DNA from: CAIYZT01 sp031385445 | GTDB taxonomy: Bacteria; Pseudomonadota; Alphaproteobacteria; Rhodobacterales; Rhodobacteraceae | NCBI GenBank assembly: GCA_031385445.1 | Contig: JANNBM010000056.1 | Coordinates: 124,001-188,000 of the forward strand | Direction of reading: 5' to 3' | DNA: 64,000 nucleotides | In this document: positions 34,310 to 43,206 of the stretch, in pieces | Position numbering within the stretch: the first letter of the stretch is position 1 | Layout of the letters: every line of letters starts with the position of its first letter | The notes under the pieces: model-generated | What the model was told of the DNA's origin: nothing | Database searches by the model: none | Seen by the model: the letters and a program-made list of their open reading frames with translations, nothing else | Made by a program: the position numbers and the translations under genes

Positions 34310-34639
34310 TTACGCCGAAAGCGCCGCATTCTGACCGGCCCGAAACGCGGATTTTGACAGATCGTAAACGGTCTTGATCGCGTCAATATCCACATCCACC
34401 GAACCGCCCGCCGCCGCCTTTTCCCCCGTCTGGCACAGCCCCGCCAGGTCGCTGAACCCAAGGTTCAGCGCGCTGCCTTTCAAAAAATGCAGCGCGGATT
34501 CCAGCGGCTTCGCAGCCATCGACGCGCACAGCGACGCGACAGCTTCGTCTGCCTCCTCCAGAAAAAGCACGGCCACCTCATCGAAATCGTCCGCCCCGAT
34601 TTCGCCCTGCAGCTCGTTCACCCGCGCCCAGTCTATCAT
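34310..34639 (-). CDS. Histidine phosphotransfer (Hpt) domain protein
   Basis: A 109-residue single-domain Hpt protein. The phosphorylatable histidine is His51 in ALHFLKGSALNLGF, matching HxLKGxxxxxG. The remainder is an all-helical bundle, as expected. It carries phosphate between a hybrid histidine kinase and a response regulator. It is divergent from a receiver-PP2C protein 153 bp away, which is the obvious candidate partner. No kinase gene is nearby. Confidence 0.85.
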   Translation of the reverse strand: MIDWARVNELQGEIGADDFDEVAVLFLEEADEAVASLCASMAAKPLESALHFLKGSALNLGFSDLAGLCQTGEKAAAGGSVDVDIDAIKTVYDLSKSAFRAGQNAALSA

Positions 34640-34792
34640 CGCCTCGCCCCGCCGCTTTCAATGCCCTGACCCAAGCCTGCCGCAAAAGGATTAAGGCGGC
34701 GTAAGCTCCGGTTCCGCGCTGAAGAAAGTTTTAGCATTCACCGGGCATTAATTCTCCTCATGCACACCCGTTGCAGGACGGAGGACCAACAT

Positions 34793-36079
34793 TTGCCCAA
34801 GGCATCCCTTTTGACGCGCACCGCGCAACCCAGCCCAAGCGCCTCGTCGGCGCCCAAGGTTCTGGTCGTCGATGACAGCAAAGCCCAGCGCAAAGTGCTG
34901 TCCTTACAGCTGAATCGCTGGGGATTTGAGGTGACCGAGGCGGCTTCTGGTGAAGAGGCGATGGCGCTGGTTGCGGCGCAGGATTTTGGCTTGATTCTGT
35001 CGGATTGGATGATGCCGGGCATGTCCGGTCTGGATTTCTGTAAAGAGTTCCGCGCCTTGCCGCGTGAAGGCTACAGCTATTTCATCCTTCTGACCTCCAA
35101 ATCGGAAAAGACTGAAATTGCCGATGGCCTTGAAAACGGCGCGGATGATTTCCTGTCAAAGCCGGTGAACTTTGACGAACTTCGCGCCCGGCTGCGCGCG
35201 GGGCAGCGGATTCTGTCGATGCAAAGTGAGCTGGTTGAAAAGAACCGGATGATCGGGGCCACGCTGGATGAACTGCAAAAAATCTATGATTCGCTTGACC
35301 GTGATCTGATCGAGGCGCGCAAGCTGCAGCAAACGCTCGTGCGCGACCGATTTCGGGATTATGGCGCGGGGCAGGCGTCATTGATGCTGCGCCCGTCGGG
35401 GCATGTTGGCGGCGATCTGGTGGGCAGTTTCCTGATCACCCCGCAGCGTTTGGTGGTCTATTCCGTCGATGTGTCGGGCCACGGCGTTGCCTCTGCCATG
35501 ATGACCGCGCGGCTTGCCGGGCTTTTGTCGGGCTCGTCACCGGATCAGAATATCGCCCTTCGGCAGATGCCTGACGGCAGCCGCGCCGCATGGTCACCAG
35601 AGGTGGTTGCGGCCCGGCTGAACCGCGTGATGCTGGAAGAGATGCAGGTTGATCAATACTTTACCCTTGCTTATGCCGAGATCGACCTGAACACTGGCCA
35701 CACGTTGATGGTGCAGGCGGGCCATCCGTTTCCGGTGCTGCTGTCCCCCTCTGGTCAGACGCGGATCTTGGGTGATGGCGGCATGCCGATCGGCCTGATC
35801 GACGGCGCCGAATACGGCCTGACCGAGTTTTGGCTGCAGCCCGGCGATCGGCTGGTGATCCTGTCCGATGGCGTTTCGGAATGCCCCGATCCCAAGGACG
35901 TCGAACTTGGCACCGAGGGCGTGCAGCGTCTTTTGGCCAAGAATGCCGAACTCAGCAGCCCCGAACTTTTGGAAGCGCTGATCTGGGATCTGGTCAATTA
36001 TGCCGGCCGCGATGAGTTTCCGGACGATGTTTCCGGTCTGATTTTCGATTATACCGGCTCCTCAACTCCGCCTAAGTAA
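34793..36079 (+). CDS. Response regulator with PP2C-type (SpoIIE/RsbU) phosphatase domain
   Basis: A 428-residue protein. Residues 22-140 form a receiver domain with KVLVVDDSKAQRK, the phospho-acceptor Asp71 in LILSDWMMPGMSG and the conserved lysine in LSKPVNF. A coiled-coil linker (MQSELVEKNRMIGATLDELQ) leads to a PP2C/SpoIIE phosphatase with GHVGGDLVG, VDVSGHGVASAMMTARLAG and LVILSDGVSECPD, the metal-binding aspartates intact. The TTG at 34793 has GGAGG eight bases upstream; an ATG at 34760 lacks one. Such proteins dephosphorylate anti-sigma antagonists in partner-switching systems; the Rhodobacter RbaY protein is a possible counterpart. Confidence 0.86.
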   Translation: MPKASLLTRTAQPSPSASSAPKVLVVDDSKAQRKVLSLQLNRWGFEVTEAASGEEAMALVAAQDFGLILSDWMMPGMSGLDFCKEFRALPREGYSYFILLTSKSEKTEIADGLENGADDFLSKPVNFDELRARLRAGQRILSMQSELVEKNRMIGATLDELQKIYDSLDRDLIEARKLQQTLVRDRFRDYGAGQASLMLRPSGHVGGDLVGSFLITPQRLVVYSVDVSGHGVASAMMTARLAGLLSGSSPDQNIALRQMPDGSRAAWSPEVVAARLNRVMLEEMQVDQYFTLAYAEIDLNTGHTLMVQAGHPFPVLLSPSGQTRILGDGGMPIGLIDGAEYGLTEFWLQPGDRLVILSDGVSECPDPKDVELGTEGVQRLLAKNAELSSPELLEALIWDLVNYAGRDEFPDDVSGLIFDYTGSSTPPK

Positions 36080-36508
36080 AAATCTCCGCAGAATCTCGCG
36101 GTCCCCTTCGCCGCCCAGCATCTGCACCGCGTCCTGCGCCGCCATCCACACAGCGCTGTGTCCGGGTTCGGTCGGCGCTGACGCGCGCAGGATCGGGCGC
36201 GCTACGAAAACCGTGCAGACCTTTTCCGCCCAAAATCCGTAGTCTGGCATGAAGGTGAACCGGCGATAGACGCCAATCCGCTTTGGTGGACCGACGTGCC
36301 ACCCCGTTTCCTCCATCACCTCGCGGTGAAGCGCCGCAATCGGCTGCTCGCCGATGTCGATGCCGCCCCCCGGCAGCTGATATTCTGGCAAAGGCTGCTC
36401 TTGAAACGTGGTTAAAATCGCGTCCCCGTCCAACAGCACAGCATAAACCCCCGGCCTGCGGCGATAAGATTGGCCCTGCTTAACCGGCTCCCCATAGCGT
36501 CTGATCAT
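36062..36508 (-). CDS. NUDIX hydrolase
   Basis: A 148-residue Nudix protein. The Nudix box is complete: GGGIDIGEQPIAALHREVME followed by ETGW, with the metal-binding REVMEE glutamates. It begins MIRRYGEPVKQGQSYRRRPG. These enzymes split nucleoside diphosphates linked to another group; the substrate cannot be read from the sequence. The 3' end overlaps that of the convergent receiver-PP2C gene by 18 bases. It is divergent from hslO. Confidence 0.85.
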   Translation of the reverse strand: MIRRYGEPVKQGQSYRRRPGVYAVLLDGDAILTTFQEQPLPEYQLPGGGIDIGEQPIAALHREVMEETGWHVGPPKRIGVYRRFTFMPDYGFWAEKVCTVFVARPILRASAPTEPGHSAVWMAAQDAVQMLGGEGDREILRRFLLRRS

Positions 36509-36584
36509 CTTTCCCCCTGTCAGCGGCGGTTGCTCTGCCTATATAGGCGCGGTATGCCAAGTTTGGCTGTTTCAGGAAACCCCA

Positions 36585-37577
36585 ATGACGTCGCACAAAA
36601 TCGCCTGGGACGATACCGTCCTGCCCTTTCAGTTGGACCGCTCTGATATCCGGGGCCGCGTCGTGCGGCTTGATGGTGTGTTGGATCAGGTGCTGAAACA
36701 GCACGCCTATCCGCCCCTGATCGAGGCGTTGGTTGCCGAAGCGGCCCTGCTGACCGCGCTGATTGGTCAATCGATCAAGCTGCGCTGGAAGCTGAGCCTG
36801 CAAATTCGCGGGAAAGGGCCCGCGCGCCTGATCGCGACCGACTACTACGGCCCCCTTTCCGAGGGCGAGCCGGCCCGCGTGCGCGCCTACGCCAGTTTTG
36901 ATGCCGACCGTCTGGATCATTCCGCCGCGCCGTTCAGCCAGATTGGCGAAGGCTATTTCGCCGTCATGATTGATCAAGGTGAGGGCATGGTGCCCTATCA
37001 AGGCTTCACCCCCATCGCCGGGGCCTCGCTTGGCGACTGCGCGGAAACTTATTTCGCGCAGTCAGAACAGCTGCCGACGCGGTTTTCGCTGACCTTTGGC
37101 CAAAGCCAGACCCCCGGCAATGCTGCGCAGTGGCGGGCGGGCGGGGTGATGTTGCAAAGCATGCCCGCGATTGGCGGCTCGCGCGTTGCGGCGGCCGAAG
37201 CGGGCAGCGGCGAGGGCGGTTTGTTGCGACATGTCGATATTCTGGCTGGCGCGGAAAGCGAAAACTGGACCCGCGCCAATGCCCTTCTGGACACCGTCGA
37301 AGAAATTGAAATGATTGGCCCTTCGGTGACGCCGACTGATCTTTTGATCCGGCTTTTCCACGAGGAATCCCCCCGCGTTTTCGACGCGCAGGCGGTTCGG
37401 TTTGGCTGTTCGTGTTCCGCCGAAAAGGTGCGCAGCACGATGTCGATTTACTCGCAAAGGGACATCTCCAAGATGACCACCGCCGAAGGTTTGGTCACGG
37501 CCGATTGCCAGTTCTGCTCGGCCCATTACGAGTTGGACCCAAAGACACTTGGGTTTGATGCGCCCAATGCCCCCTGA
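36585..37577 (+). CDS. hslO: Redox-regulated chaperone Hsp33
   Basis: A 330-residue holdase chaperone that is activated by oxidation. The C-terminal zinc site has the four cysteines as RFGCSCSAEKV and ADCQFCSAHY. The N-terminal fold shows LDQVLKQHAYPP and LLTALIGQSIKLRWKLSLQI, followed by FTPIAGASLGDCAETYFAQSE. The start ATG follows CAGGAAACC. The 3' end overlaps the next Nudix gene, so the two are coupled. Confidence 0.93.
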   Translation: MTSHKIAWDDTVLPFQLDRSDIRGRVVRLDGVLDQVLKQHAYPPLIEALVAEAALLTALIGQSIKLRWKLSLQIRGKGPARLIATDYYGPLSEGEPARVRAYASFDADRLDHSAAPFSQIGEGYFAVMIDQGEGMVPYQGFTPIAGASLGDCAETYFAQSEQLPTRFSLTFGQSQTPGNAAQWRAGGVMLQSMPAIGGSRVAAAEAGSGEGGLLRHVDILAGAESENWTRANALLDTVEEIEMIGPSVTPTDLLIRLFHEESPRVFDAQAVRFGCSCSAEKVRSTMSIYSQRDISKMTTAEGLVTADCQFCSAHYELDPKTLGFDAPNAP

Positions 37578-38148
37578 CGCAGCCCGCCTTCGTGATGCGC
37601 TTTTGCGTCCGGGCGGCGCGTCGTCAGACTTTGACCTGAACCCAAAGACCGACCTGCCCGCGGACCGGGTGTTGCGCCCGGCTGCGGTTCTGGTTGCGAT
37701 CTGGGGCGACCGGCTGATCCTGACCAACCGGGCGTCGCATCTGAAACATCATCCCGGCCAGATCGCTTTTCCAGGCGGCAAAGTGGACGCCTGCGATGCC
37801 TCGGTCGAGGCGGCGGCGCTGCGCGAGGCGCACGAAGAGATCGGTCTGTGCCCGGAAAACGTGGAAATCCTTGGTCTGCTTGCTTCGCATGAAACGGTGA
37901 CGGGTTTTACCATTACCCCCGTTTTGGCGCATGTCAGAGCCGCTTTTGATCCAAAACCGCAGGCCGGAGAGGTCGAGGAAGTGTTCAACGTGCCGCTGGA
38001 CCATGTCCTTGGCCCGACCAATTACGCCATCGAACAGCGCCTGTGGCGCGGCGAGTGGCGGCGGTTTTACACCGTTCCCTACGGTCCATATTACATCTGG
38101 GGCGCAACGGCCCGCATTTTGCGCGGCCTTTCGGATCGGGTGCAGTGA
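37567..38148 (+). CDS. NUDIX hydrolase, CoA pyrophosphatase type
   Basis: A protein of about 193 residues. Its family motif LTNRASHLKHHPGQIAFPGGK precedes the Nudix box GGKVDACDASVEAAALREAH followed by EEIGL, the pattern of coenzyme A pyrophosphatases (NudL/YeaB). The extended LKHHPGQIAFPGG region is specific to this group. The start is ambiguous: ATG at 37567 (overlapping the hslO stop region), or ATG at 37558. It overlaps the next gene by one base (TGATG). Confidence 0.85.
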   Translation: MPPDAARLRDALLRPGGASSDFDLNPKTDLPADRVLRPAAVLVAIWGDRLILTNRASHLKHHPGQIAFPGGKVDACDASVEAAALREAHEEIGLCPENVEILGLLASHETVTGFTITPVLAHVRAAFDPKPQAGEVEEVFNVPLDHVLGPTNYAIEQRLWRGEWRRFYTVPYGPYYIWGATARILRGLSDRVQ

Positions 38149-39299
38149 TGCAGATTTCGGGCGATTGGCTTTCGCGCCCCGGCACGCAGGCGCTGTGCGC
38201 CGCCCTTTCCGCGCAGGGGTTTCAGGCGCTGTTCGTTGGCGGCTGCGTGCGAAATGCGCTTTTGGGTCTCTGCGTCGCAGATGTTGATCTTTGCACCGAT
38301 GCCAGGCCCGAAACAGTCACTAACATAGCCAAAAGCGCGGGTTTCAAGGTGATCCCGACCGGACTTGCCCACGGCACCCTGACCATTGTTGCGGGGGGGA
38401 TTGCGCATGAAATCACCACCTTTCGCCGCGATGTGCAAACCAACGGCAGGCATGCCGAGGTCGCGTTTTCCACCGACATCGCGCAGGATGCAGCCCGCCG
38501 TGATCTGACCATGAACGCGCTTTATGCCCGCGCGGATGGCCACGTGATCGACCCGCTTGGCGGGATGCCGGATCTTTTGGCGCGGCGGGTGCGTTTTGTG
38601 GGCGACGCCGCACAGCGCATTCGCGAGGATTACCTGCGCATTTTGCGGTTCTTCCGGTTTCACGCCCATTTTGCGGACCCTGATGGCGGCATGGATGCCG
38701 AGGCCCTGGCCGCCTGCGCTGCCAATAGTGACGGTCTTGCCGGCCTTTCCAAAGAACGCATCGGCCAGGAAATGCGCAAACTTTTGGCGGCGCCTGATCC
38801 CGCCCCTGCCGCCTCTGCGATGATGCAGGCGGGCGTTCTTGGTGCGATTTTGCCCGGTGCCTCCGCCCGTTTTCTCGCGCCGCTCGTTCACCTTGAAGGC
38901 CCGATTCCCGCCCGCTGGTTGCGCCGTCTGGCGGTTCTGGGGGGCGAGGATTTGCAGGGCCTGCTGAAGCTGAGCCGGTCCGAAATGCGGCACCTCGATG
39001 CGATGAAAGACGCTATCGGCTCGCCACGCAGCCCGGCTGCGATCGGGTTTCTCCTTGGGCCTGATCTTGGGGCCGACGCCGTTCTGGCGCGGGCCGCGTT
39101 GATGGAAACCCGGTTGGAGCCCGATTGGACCACCGAAATCGCGCGCGGCGCGGCGGCGCAGTTTCCCATTCGCGCGGCCGATCTTGCGCCCTTGAAAGGC
39201 GCGGCGTTGGGGGCCCGGCTGAAGCACCTGCAGGAGATCTGGCTTCGAACCGGCCTTGCGGCCACCCGCAAAGCGCTGTTGCGGGACGCCGCACCCTAA
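38148..39299 (+). CDS. CCA tRNA nucleotidyltransferase / poly(A) polymerase family
   Basis: A 383-residue class II nucleotidyltransferase. The catalytic region has LFVGGCVRNALLG, the DxD carboxylates in VADVDLCTDARPE, EITTFRRDV and RRDLTMNALYAR; the RNA-binding part carries VRFVGDAAQRIREDYLRILRFFRFHA. In alphaproteobacteria this protein normally adds or repairs the CCA end of tRNAs. The start is set by overlap with the Nudix stop (TGATG) and by the N-terminus MQISGDWLSRPGTQAL. No tRNA gene is nearby. Confidence 0.9.
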   Translation: MQISGDWLSRPGTQALCAALSAQGFQALFVGGCVRNALLGLCVADVDLCTDARPETVTNIAKSAGFKVIPTGLAHGTLTIVAGGIAHEITTFRRDVQTNGRHAEVAFSTDIAQDAARRDLTMNALYARADGHVIDPLGGMPDLLARRVRFVGDAAQRIREDYLRILRFFRFHAHFADPDGGMDAEALAACAANSDGLAGLSKERIGQEMRKLLAAPDPAPAASAMMQAGVLGAILPGASARFLAPLVHLEGPIPARWLRRLAVLGGEDLQGLLKLSRSEMRHLDAMKDAIGSPRSPAAIGFLLGPDLGADAVLARAALMETRLEPDWTTEIARGAAAQFPIRAADLAPLKGAALGARLKHLQEIWLRTGLAATRKALLRDAAP

Positions 39300-39312
39300 C
39301 CCCAGGAACCGA

Positions 39313-39325
39313 TGTATCCGATACA
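39313..39325. promoter_or_regulatory. Perfect palindrome, possible operator
   Basis: TGTATCCGATACA is a 6+1+6 perfect inverted repeat in the 210-bp gap upstream of the three ABC exporter genes. Such short palindromes are typical of TetR-family operators, and exporter genes are common targets. No regulator gene is adjacent. Confidence 0.4.
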
Positions 39326-39392
39326 AGTTTCAGGGGTGACAGAACGCGGCAACTCGTCTATCACGGGAAAACGCAAGGATAGGAGCGCAGCA

Positions 39393-39425
39393 ATGGACTA
39401 CGGGATTTTTACCAGTCGGGCCTAA
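39393..39425 (+). CDS. Candidate leader peptide MDYGIFTSRA
   Basis: A ten-codon open frame with an AGGAG ribosome-binding site seven bases before its ATG, ending in TAA. The stop codon sits inside the palindrome GGCCTAAGGCC, and a hairpin follows at once. It lies 84 bp upstream of the first ABC exporter gene. A short ORF with strong initiation signals followed by a hairpin is the layout of translational or transcriptional attenuators, as seen before some antibiotic-responsive genes. That it is translated and regulatory is inference. Confidence 0.45.
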   Translation: MDYGIFTSRA

Positions 39426-39428
39426 GGC

Positions 39429-39453
39429 CGACCGATCCCGTTTCGGGCGGTCG
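39429..39453 (+). promoter_or_regulatory. Hairpin after the leader ORF
   Basis: CGACCG (39429-39434), a two-base bulge, CCCG, loop TTT, CGGG and CGGTCG (39448-39453) form a ten-pair stem. No T-run follows, so it is not an ordinary terminator. It lies between the leader stop and the first ABC gene and could gate translation or mark an RNA regulatory element. Confidence 0.45.
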
Positions 39454-39509
39454 CCACAGGCAACCGCTTCACCCCATCGCTGTCATTCACCAAAATCCGG
39501 TCTCCTCAC

Positions 39510-41348
39510 ATGTTGCGCTTCTTTGAAAACCTCGTTGACCCGTTTCAACCCTATGTCCAAACCGACGCGCCACCGCGCAAACTTTGGCCGTTTCTGGTCG
39601 ATTACATCCGCCCGTTCCGCAAGGTGTTCTTTGTCACCGGGCTTTTGTCGATCATCGCTTCGGCTTTTGATGTTGGCCTGATCTGGTATGTCGGCCGTCT
39701 GGTGGACGTGCTTGCAACCGGACAGCCGGCGCAGGTCTGGGCCACGTATAAGGGCGAAATTATCGGGATGGCCTTGGTCATCCTTGTGCTTCGCCCGATC
39801 ATCACCGGGGCCAATGTGGCGCTTTTGCACAATACCATCCTGCCGAATTTCGGCACCATGATGCGTTGGCGGGCGCATTCGCATGTGCTGCGTCAGCCGG
39901 TCGGCTGGTTCGAATCCGATTTCGCGGGCCGCATCGCCAACCGCATCATGCAGGCCCCCCCTGCGGCGGGCGAGGCGGTGTTTCAAACCTTTGACGCCAT
40001 CGCGTTTGCCGCCACCACGCTGGTCGGTTCGGCCATCATGCTGTTTGACGCCGATCGCCGGCTTTTGTTGCCGCTGGTGCTGTGGTTCGCGGCCTATATC
40101 GCCCTGATGCGCTGGACCGTTCGGCGCGCCGGCCCCGCATCCGAGGCGAGTTCCGAAGCGCGCTCTGCCATCACGGGGCGGGTGGTTGATGCCTATGCCA
40201 ATATCCATTCGGTCAAACTGTTCGCGCATCACGCCGAAGAGTTGAGCTATGGCAAAGAGGCGATTGAAAATTCGCGGCGAAAGTTTTTTGTCGAGATGCG
40301 GATCATCACCAAGATGGATGTCACGTTGACGGTGCTGAACGGTTTGCTGATCTGCGCGGTCACGGCTTGGGCGATGGTGCTTTGGTACAACGGGCAGGCT
40401 TCGATCGGCACTGTTGCGGCGGCGACGACGCTGGTGCTGCGGCTGAACAACATGACCTATTGGATCATGTGGGCCACCACCAGCCTGGTGCAGAACCTTG
40501 GCACCCTGGCCGAAGGGATGGAAACGATCACCCAGCCGGTCACTTTGGTCGATGCGCCCGGGGCAAAGCCGCTGGCGTTCAGCAAAGGCGCGATCACGCT
40601 TGACGGCATTTCGCACCATTACGGGCGCGGGTTTGGTGGGCTTCAGAACATCAATCTGGCGATCAAGCCGGGCGAAAAGATTGGCGTTGTCGGGCGGTCG
40701 GGGGCGGGTAAATCGACCCTCGTAAAGCTGATGCTGCGGTTTTACGACACCGAGTCGGGCCGCATCCTGATCGACGGTCAGGATATCGCGAAGGCCACGC
40801 AGGATTCGGTTCGCATGCGTATCGGCATGGTGCAGCAGGACAGCAGCCTGATGCACCGCTCGGTTCGCGATAACATCCTGTATGGCCGTCCTGATGCGAG
40901 CGAGGACGACATGATCATCGCCGCCCGCCGCGCCGATGCGCATGAATTTATCCTGACCCTCGAAGATCCCGAGGGCCGCAAGGGCTATGACGCGCATGTT
41001 GGCGAGCGGGGGGTGAAACTGTCTGGCGGACAGCGGCAGCGCGTGGCGCTTGCCCGTGTGATCCTGAAAGACGCGCCGATCCTTATTCTGGACGAGGCGA
41101 CTTCGGCGCTGGATTCGGAGGCCGAGGCGACCATTCAGGACGCGCTGTTCGGCGTGATGGAGGGCAAGACCGTGGTGGCCATCGCCCACCGTCTTTCGAC
41201 CATCGCGCAGATGGACCGGATCGTTGTGCTGGAAGATGGCCGCATCGCCGAAGAGGGCACGCATGCGGCCCTTCTGGCGCGCAAGGGTCTGTATGCCCGG
41301 TTCTGGGCGCGTCAATCGGGGGGCTTCATCGGCCTCGATCTGGAGTAG
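39510..41348 (+). CDS. ABC exporter half-transporter 1 (membrane plus ATPase domains)
   Basis: A 612-residue type IV ABC exporter half (MsbA/lipid and multidrug type). Residues 1-330 hold six helices; the nucleotide-binding domain has Walker A GRSGAGKST, the signature LSGGQRQRVALAR, Walker B ILILDEATSALDSE and the switch histidine in VAIAHRLSTIAQMD. It is the first of three tandem paralogues; all three also share the C-terminal GLYAR(F/Y)W(A/S)RQSGGFIG. The start ATG at 39510 follows CGGTCTCCTCAC, which is not a strong ribosome-binding site, so translation may be weak or controlled by the upstream leader region. The substrate is unknown. Confidence 0.9.
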   Translation: MLRFFENLVDPFQPYVQTDAPPRKLWPFLVDYIRPFRKVFFVTGLLSIIASAFDVGLIWYVGRLVDVLATGQPAQVWATYKGEIIGMALVILVLRPIITGANVALLHNTILPNFGTMMRWRAHSHVLRQPVGWFESDFAGRIANRIMQAPPAAGEAVFQTFDAIAFAATTLVGSAIMLFDADRRLLLPLVLWFAAYIALMRWTVRRAGPASEASSEARSAITGRVVDAYANIHSVKLFAHHAEELSYGKEAIENSRRKFFVEMRIITKMDVTLTVLNGLLICAVTAWAMVLWYNGQASIGTVAAATTLVLRLNNMTYWIMWATTSLVQNLGTLAEGMETITQPVTLVDAPGAKPLAFSKGAITLDGISHHYGRGFGGLQNINLAIKPGEKIGVVGRSGAGKSTLVKLMLRFYDTESGRILIDGQDIAKATQDSVRMRIGMVQQDSSLMHRSVRDNILYGRPDASEDDMIIAARRADAHEFILTLEDPEGRKGYDAHVGERGVKLSGGQRQRVALARVILKDAPILILDEATSALDSEAEATIQDALFGVMEGKTVVAIAHRLSTIAQMDRIVVLEDGRIAEEGTHAALLARKGLYARFWARQSGGFIGLDLE

Positions 41349-41352
41349 GCCG

Positions 41353-43206
41353 GTGCAAGTCATTCCCCGTCGCTTTTTCGCCCTGATCGAGGGCATGACG
41401 AACCCGTTCGCTGATGGCCCAGCGGGCGCGCCGCCGCGCGAAGCTATCGCGTTTTTAGTCTCTAACATGCGGCCCTTTGCCAAAATCATGGCGCTTGCGC
41501 TTGTCGTGGGCGCTTTGGTGGCGGGGCTGGAGTTGGGCCTGATCTGGTACGCGGGCCGGCTTGTGGACCTGATGACAGCGGGCCCTGCAACGCTGTGGGC
41601 GGACCACGGGAATGAAATCGTTCTGGCCGCCGCTGTGCTTTTGGTGCTGCGTCCGATCATCGTTGGCGCCAATGCTGCGATTCTGTTTTCCGGCATTTCA
41701 ACCAACCTTCTGACCCAGGCCCGCTGGCGCGCGCATCGCCATCTTTTGGGTCAGCCGGTTGCGTTTTTTCAAAGCGATTTCGCGGGCCGCCTTGCCAACC
41801 GGGTGATGAATGTCGGCCCCGCCGCTGAGGATTCGGGGTTTTTGGTGTTCGAGGCGTTCTGGCAGGCCACCGCTTTTGCCATCGCAACGCTGATCCTGTT
41901 GTCGGGCATGGACTGGCGCATCGCCCTGCCTTTGGCGATCTGGATCGTGATTTTCGTTGGCTTTGTGCTGTGGTTCGCCCCAAAAGCTGGCCGCGCTGCG
42001 GAAAAGATGAGCCACGCCAATTCTCGCGTCACGGCGCGGGTGGTGGATTCCTATACCAATATCGAAAGCGTCAAGCTGTTCGCCCACGCCGCCCGCGAAG
42101 AGGGTTTTGCCCGCACCGCAATGCGTCGCCACAACCTGCGTTTCGGCGCGCTGATGCGGCTTTTCGCCAATCAGCAGGCGCTGATGGCGATGTTCAACTC
42201 GGCCGCCATGGGTCTTGTGATTGGCCCGGCGCTTTGGGTTTGGGCGCAGGGCGGCGTGTCGGTGGGGCAGGTGGCCGCCGCTGTCGCCATGGCGCTGCGT
42301 CTGAACACGATGACCGGCTGGATCATGTGGATGACGGTGCGCTGGTTTGAACACATGGGCACAATCCGCGAAAGCTTGGAAAGCATCGCGGTGCCGCAAA
42401 CCGTCACTGACATGGCCAAATCGCAGCCTTTGGTCATCACTGGCGGCGCGATCCGCATCCGCAGTCTGGTGCATCATTATGGCAAGGGGCGCGGCGGTTT
42501 GGCCGGGATCGATCTGGACATCGCGGCGGGGGAGCGGATCGGCGTTGTCGGCCCATCCGGTGCGGGCAAATCCTCGCTGGTGAACCTGATCCTGCGCCTG
42601 CGCGATTTCGAATCCGGCTCGATTGAAATTGACGGTCAATCCATCACCGCGGTGACCCAAGACAGCCTACGCGCGCAGATCGGCATGGTCACGCAGGATT
42701 CCTCGCTGCTGCACCGCTCGGTCCGTGACAACATCCTGTACGGACGACCAACTGCGCGCGAGGATCAGATGATCGCGGCCGCGAAAAAGGCCGAGGCGCA
42801 TGCGTTTATTCAGGCGCTTGTCGATACCAAAGGCCGGGGCGGCTATGACGCGCTGGTGGGCGAGCGCGGCGTGCGCCTGTCGGGCGGGCAGCGGCAACGC
42901 GTGGCGCTGGCGCGCGTGATTCTGAAAGACGCGCCGATCCTGATCCTTGATGAAGCCACGAGCGCGTTGGATAGCGAGGTTGAGGCCGCGATCCGCGACA
43001 CGCTTTATGGCATGATGGAGGGTAAAACCGTCATCGCCATTGCGCACCGACTGTCCACCATTGCGCAGATGGACCGGATCGTTGTGCTGGATCACGGGCT
43101 TGTGGCCGAACAGGGCAGCCATTCCGCGCTTCTTTCGCAAAATGGCCTTTACGCCCGGTTCTGGGCGCGTCAATCAGGGGGCTTCATCGGATTGGACGCT
43201 GAATGA
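41353..43206 (+). CDS. ABC exporter half-transporter 2
   Basis: A 617-residue paralogue of the preceding protein. Walker A is GPSGAGKSS, with signature LSGGQRQRVALAR, Walker B ILILDEATSALDSE and H-loop IAIAHRLSTIAQMD, all intact. The GTG at 41353, four bases after the previous stop, is preferred to ATG 41395 because RRFFALIEGMTNPF then aligns with LRFFENLVDPF at the start of paralogue 1. Paralogues 1 and 2 are the closest pair by eye, so they may form a heterodimer. The 3' end overlaps paralogue 3 (ATGA). Confidence 0.89.
   Translation: MQVIPRRFFALIEGMTNPFADGPAGAPPREAIAFLVSNMRPFAKIMALALVVGALVAGLELGLIWYAGRLVDLMTAGPATLWADHGNEIVLAAAVLLVLRPIIVGANAAILFSGISTNLLTQARWRAHRHLLGQPVAFFQSDFAGRLANRVMNVGPAAEDSGFLVFEAFWQATAFAIATLILLSGMDWRIALPLAIWIVIFVGFVLWFAPKAGRAAEKMSHANSRVTARVVDSYTNIESVKLFAHAAREEGFARTAMRRHNLRFGALMRLFANQQALMAMFNSAAMGLVIGPALWVWAQGGVSVGQVAAAVAMALRLNTMTGWIMWMTVRWFEHMGTIRESLESIAVPQTVTDMAKSQPLVITGGAIRIRSLVHHYGKGRGGLAGIDLDIAAGERIGVVGPSGAGKSSLVNLILRLRDFESGSIEIDGQSITAVTQDSLRAQIGMVTQDSSLLHRSVRDNILYGRPTAREDQMIAAAKKAEAHAFIQALVDTKGRGGYDALVGERGVRLSGGQRQRVALARVILKDAPILILDEATSALDSEVEAAIRDTLYGMMEGKTVIAIAHRLSTIAQMDRIVVLDHGLVAEQGSHSALLSQNGLYARFWARQSGGFIGLDAE

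Noticed and set aside
39905..39920. GGTTCGAATCC, like a tRNA T-loop
   Set aside because: It lies in the coding frame of the ABC exporter and has no acceptor or anticodon arms around it.
39483..41705. A 740-codon open frame antisense to the first ABC exporter gene
   Set aside because: Same reasoning: the plus strand encodes a complete ABC exporter with all motifs.
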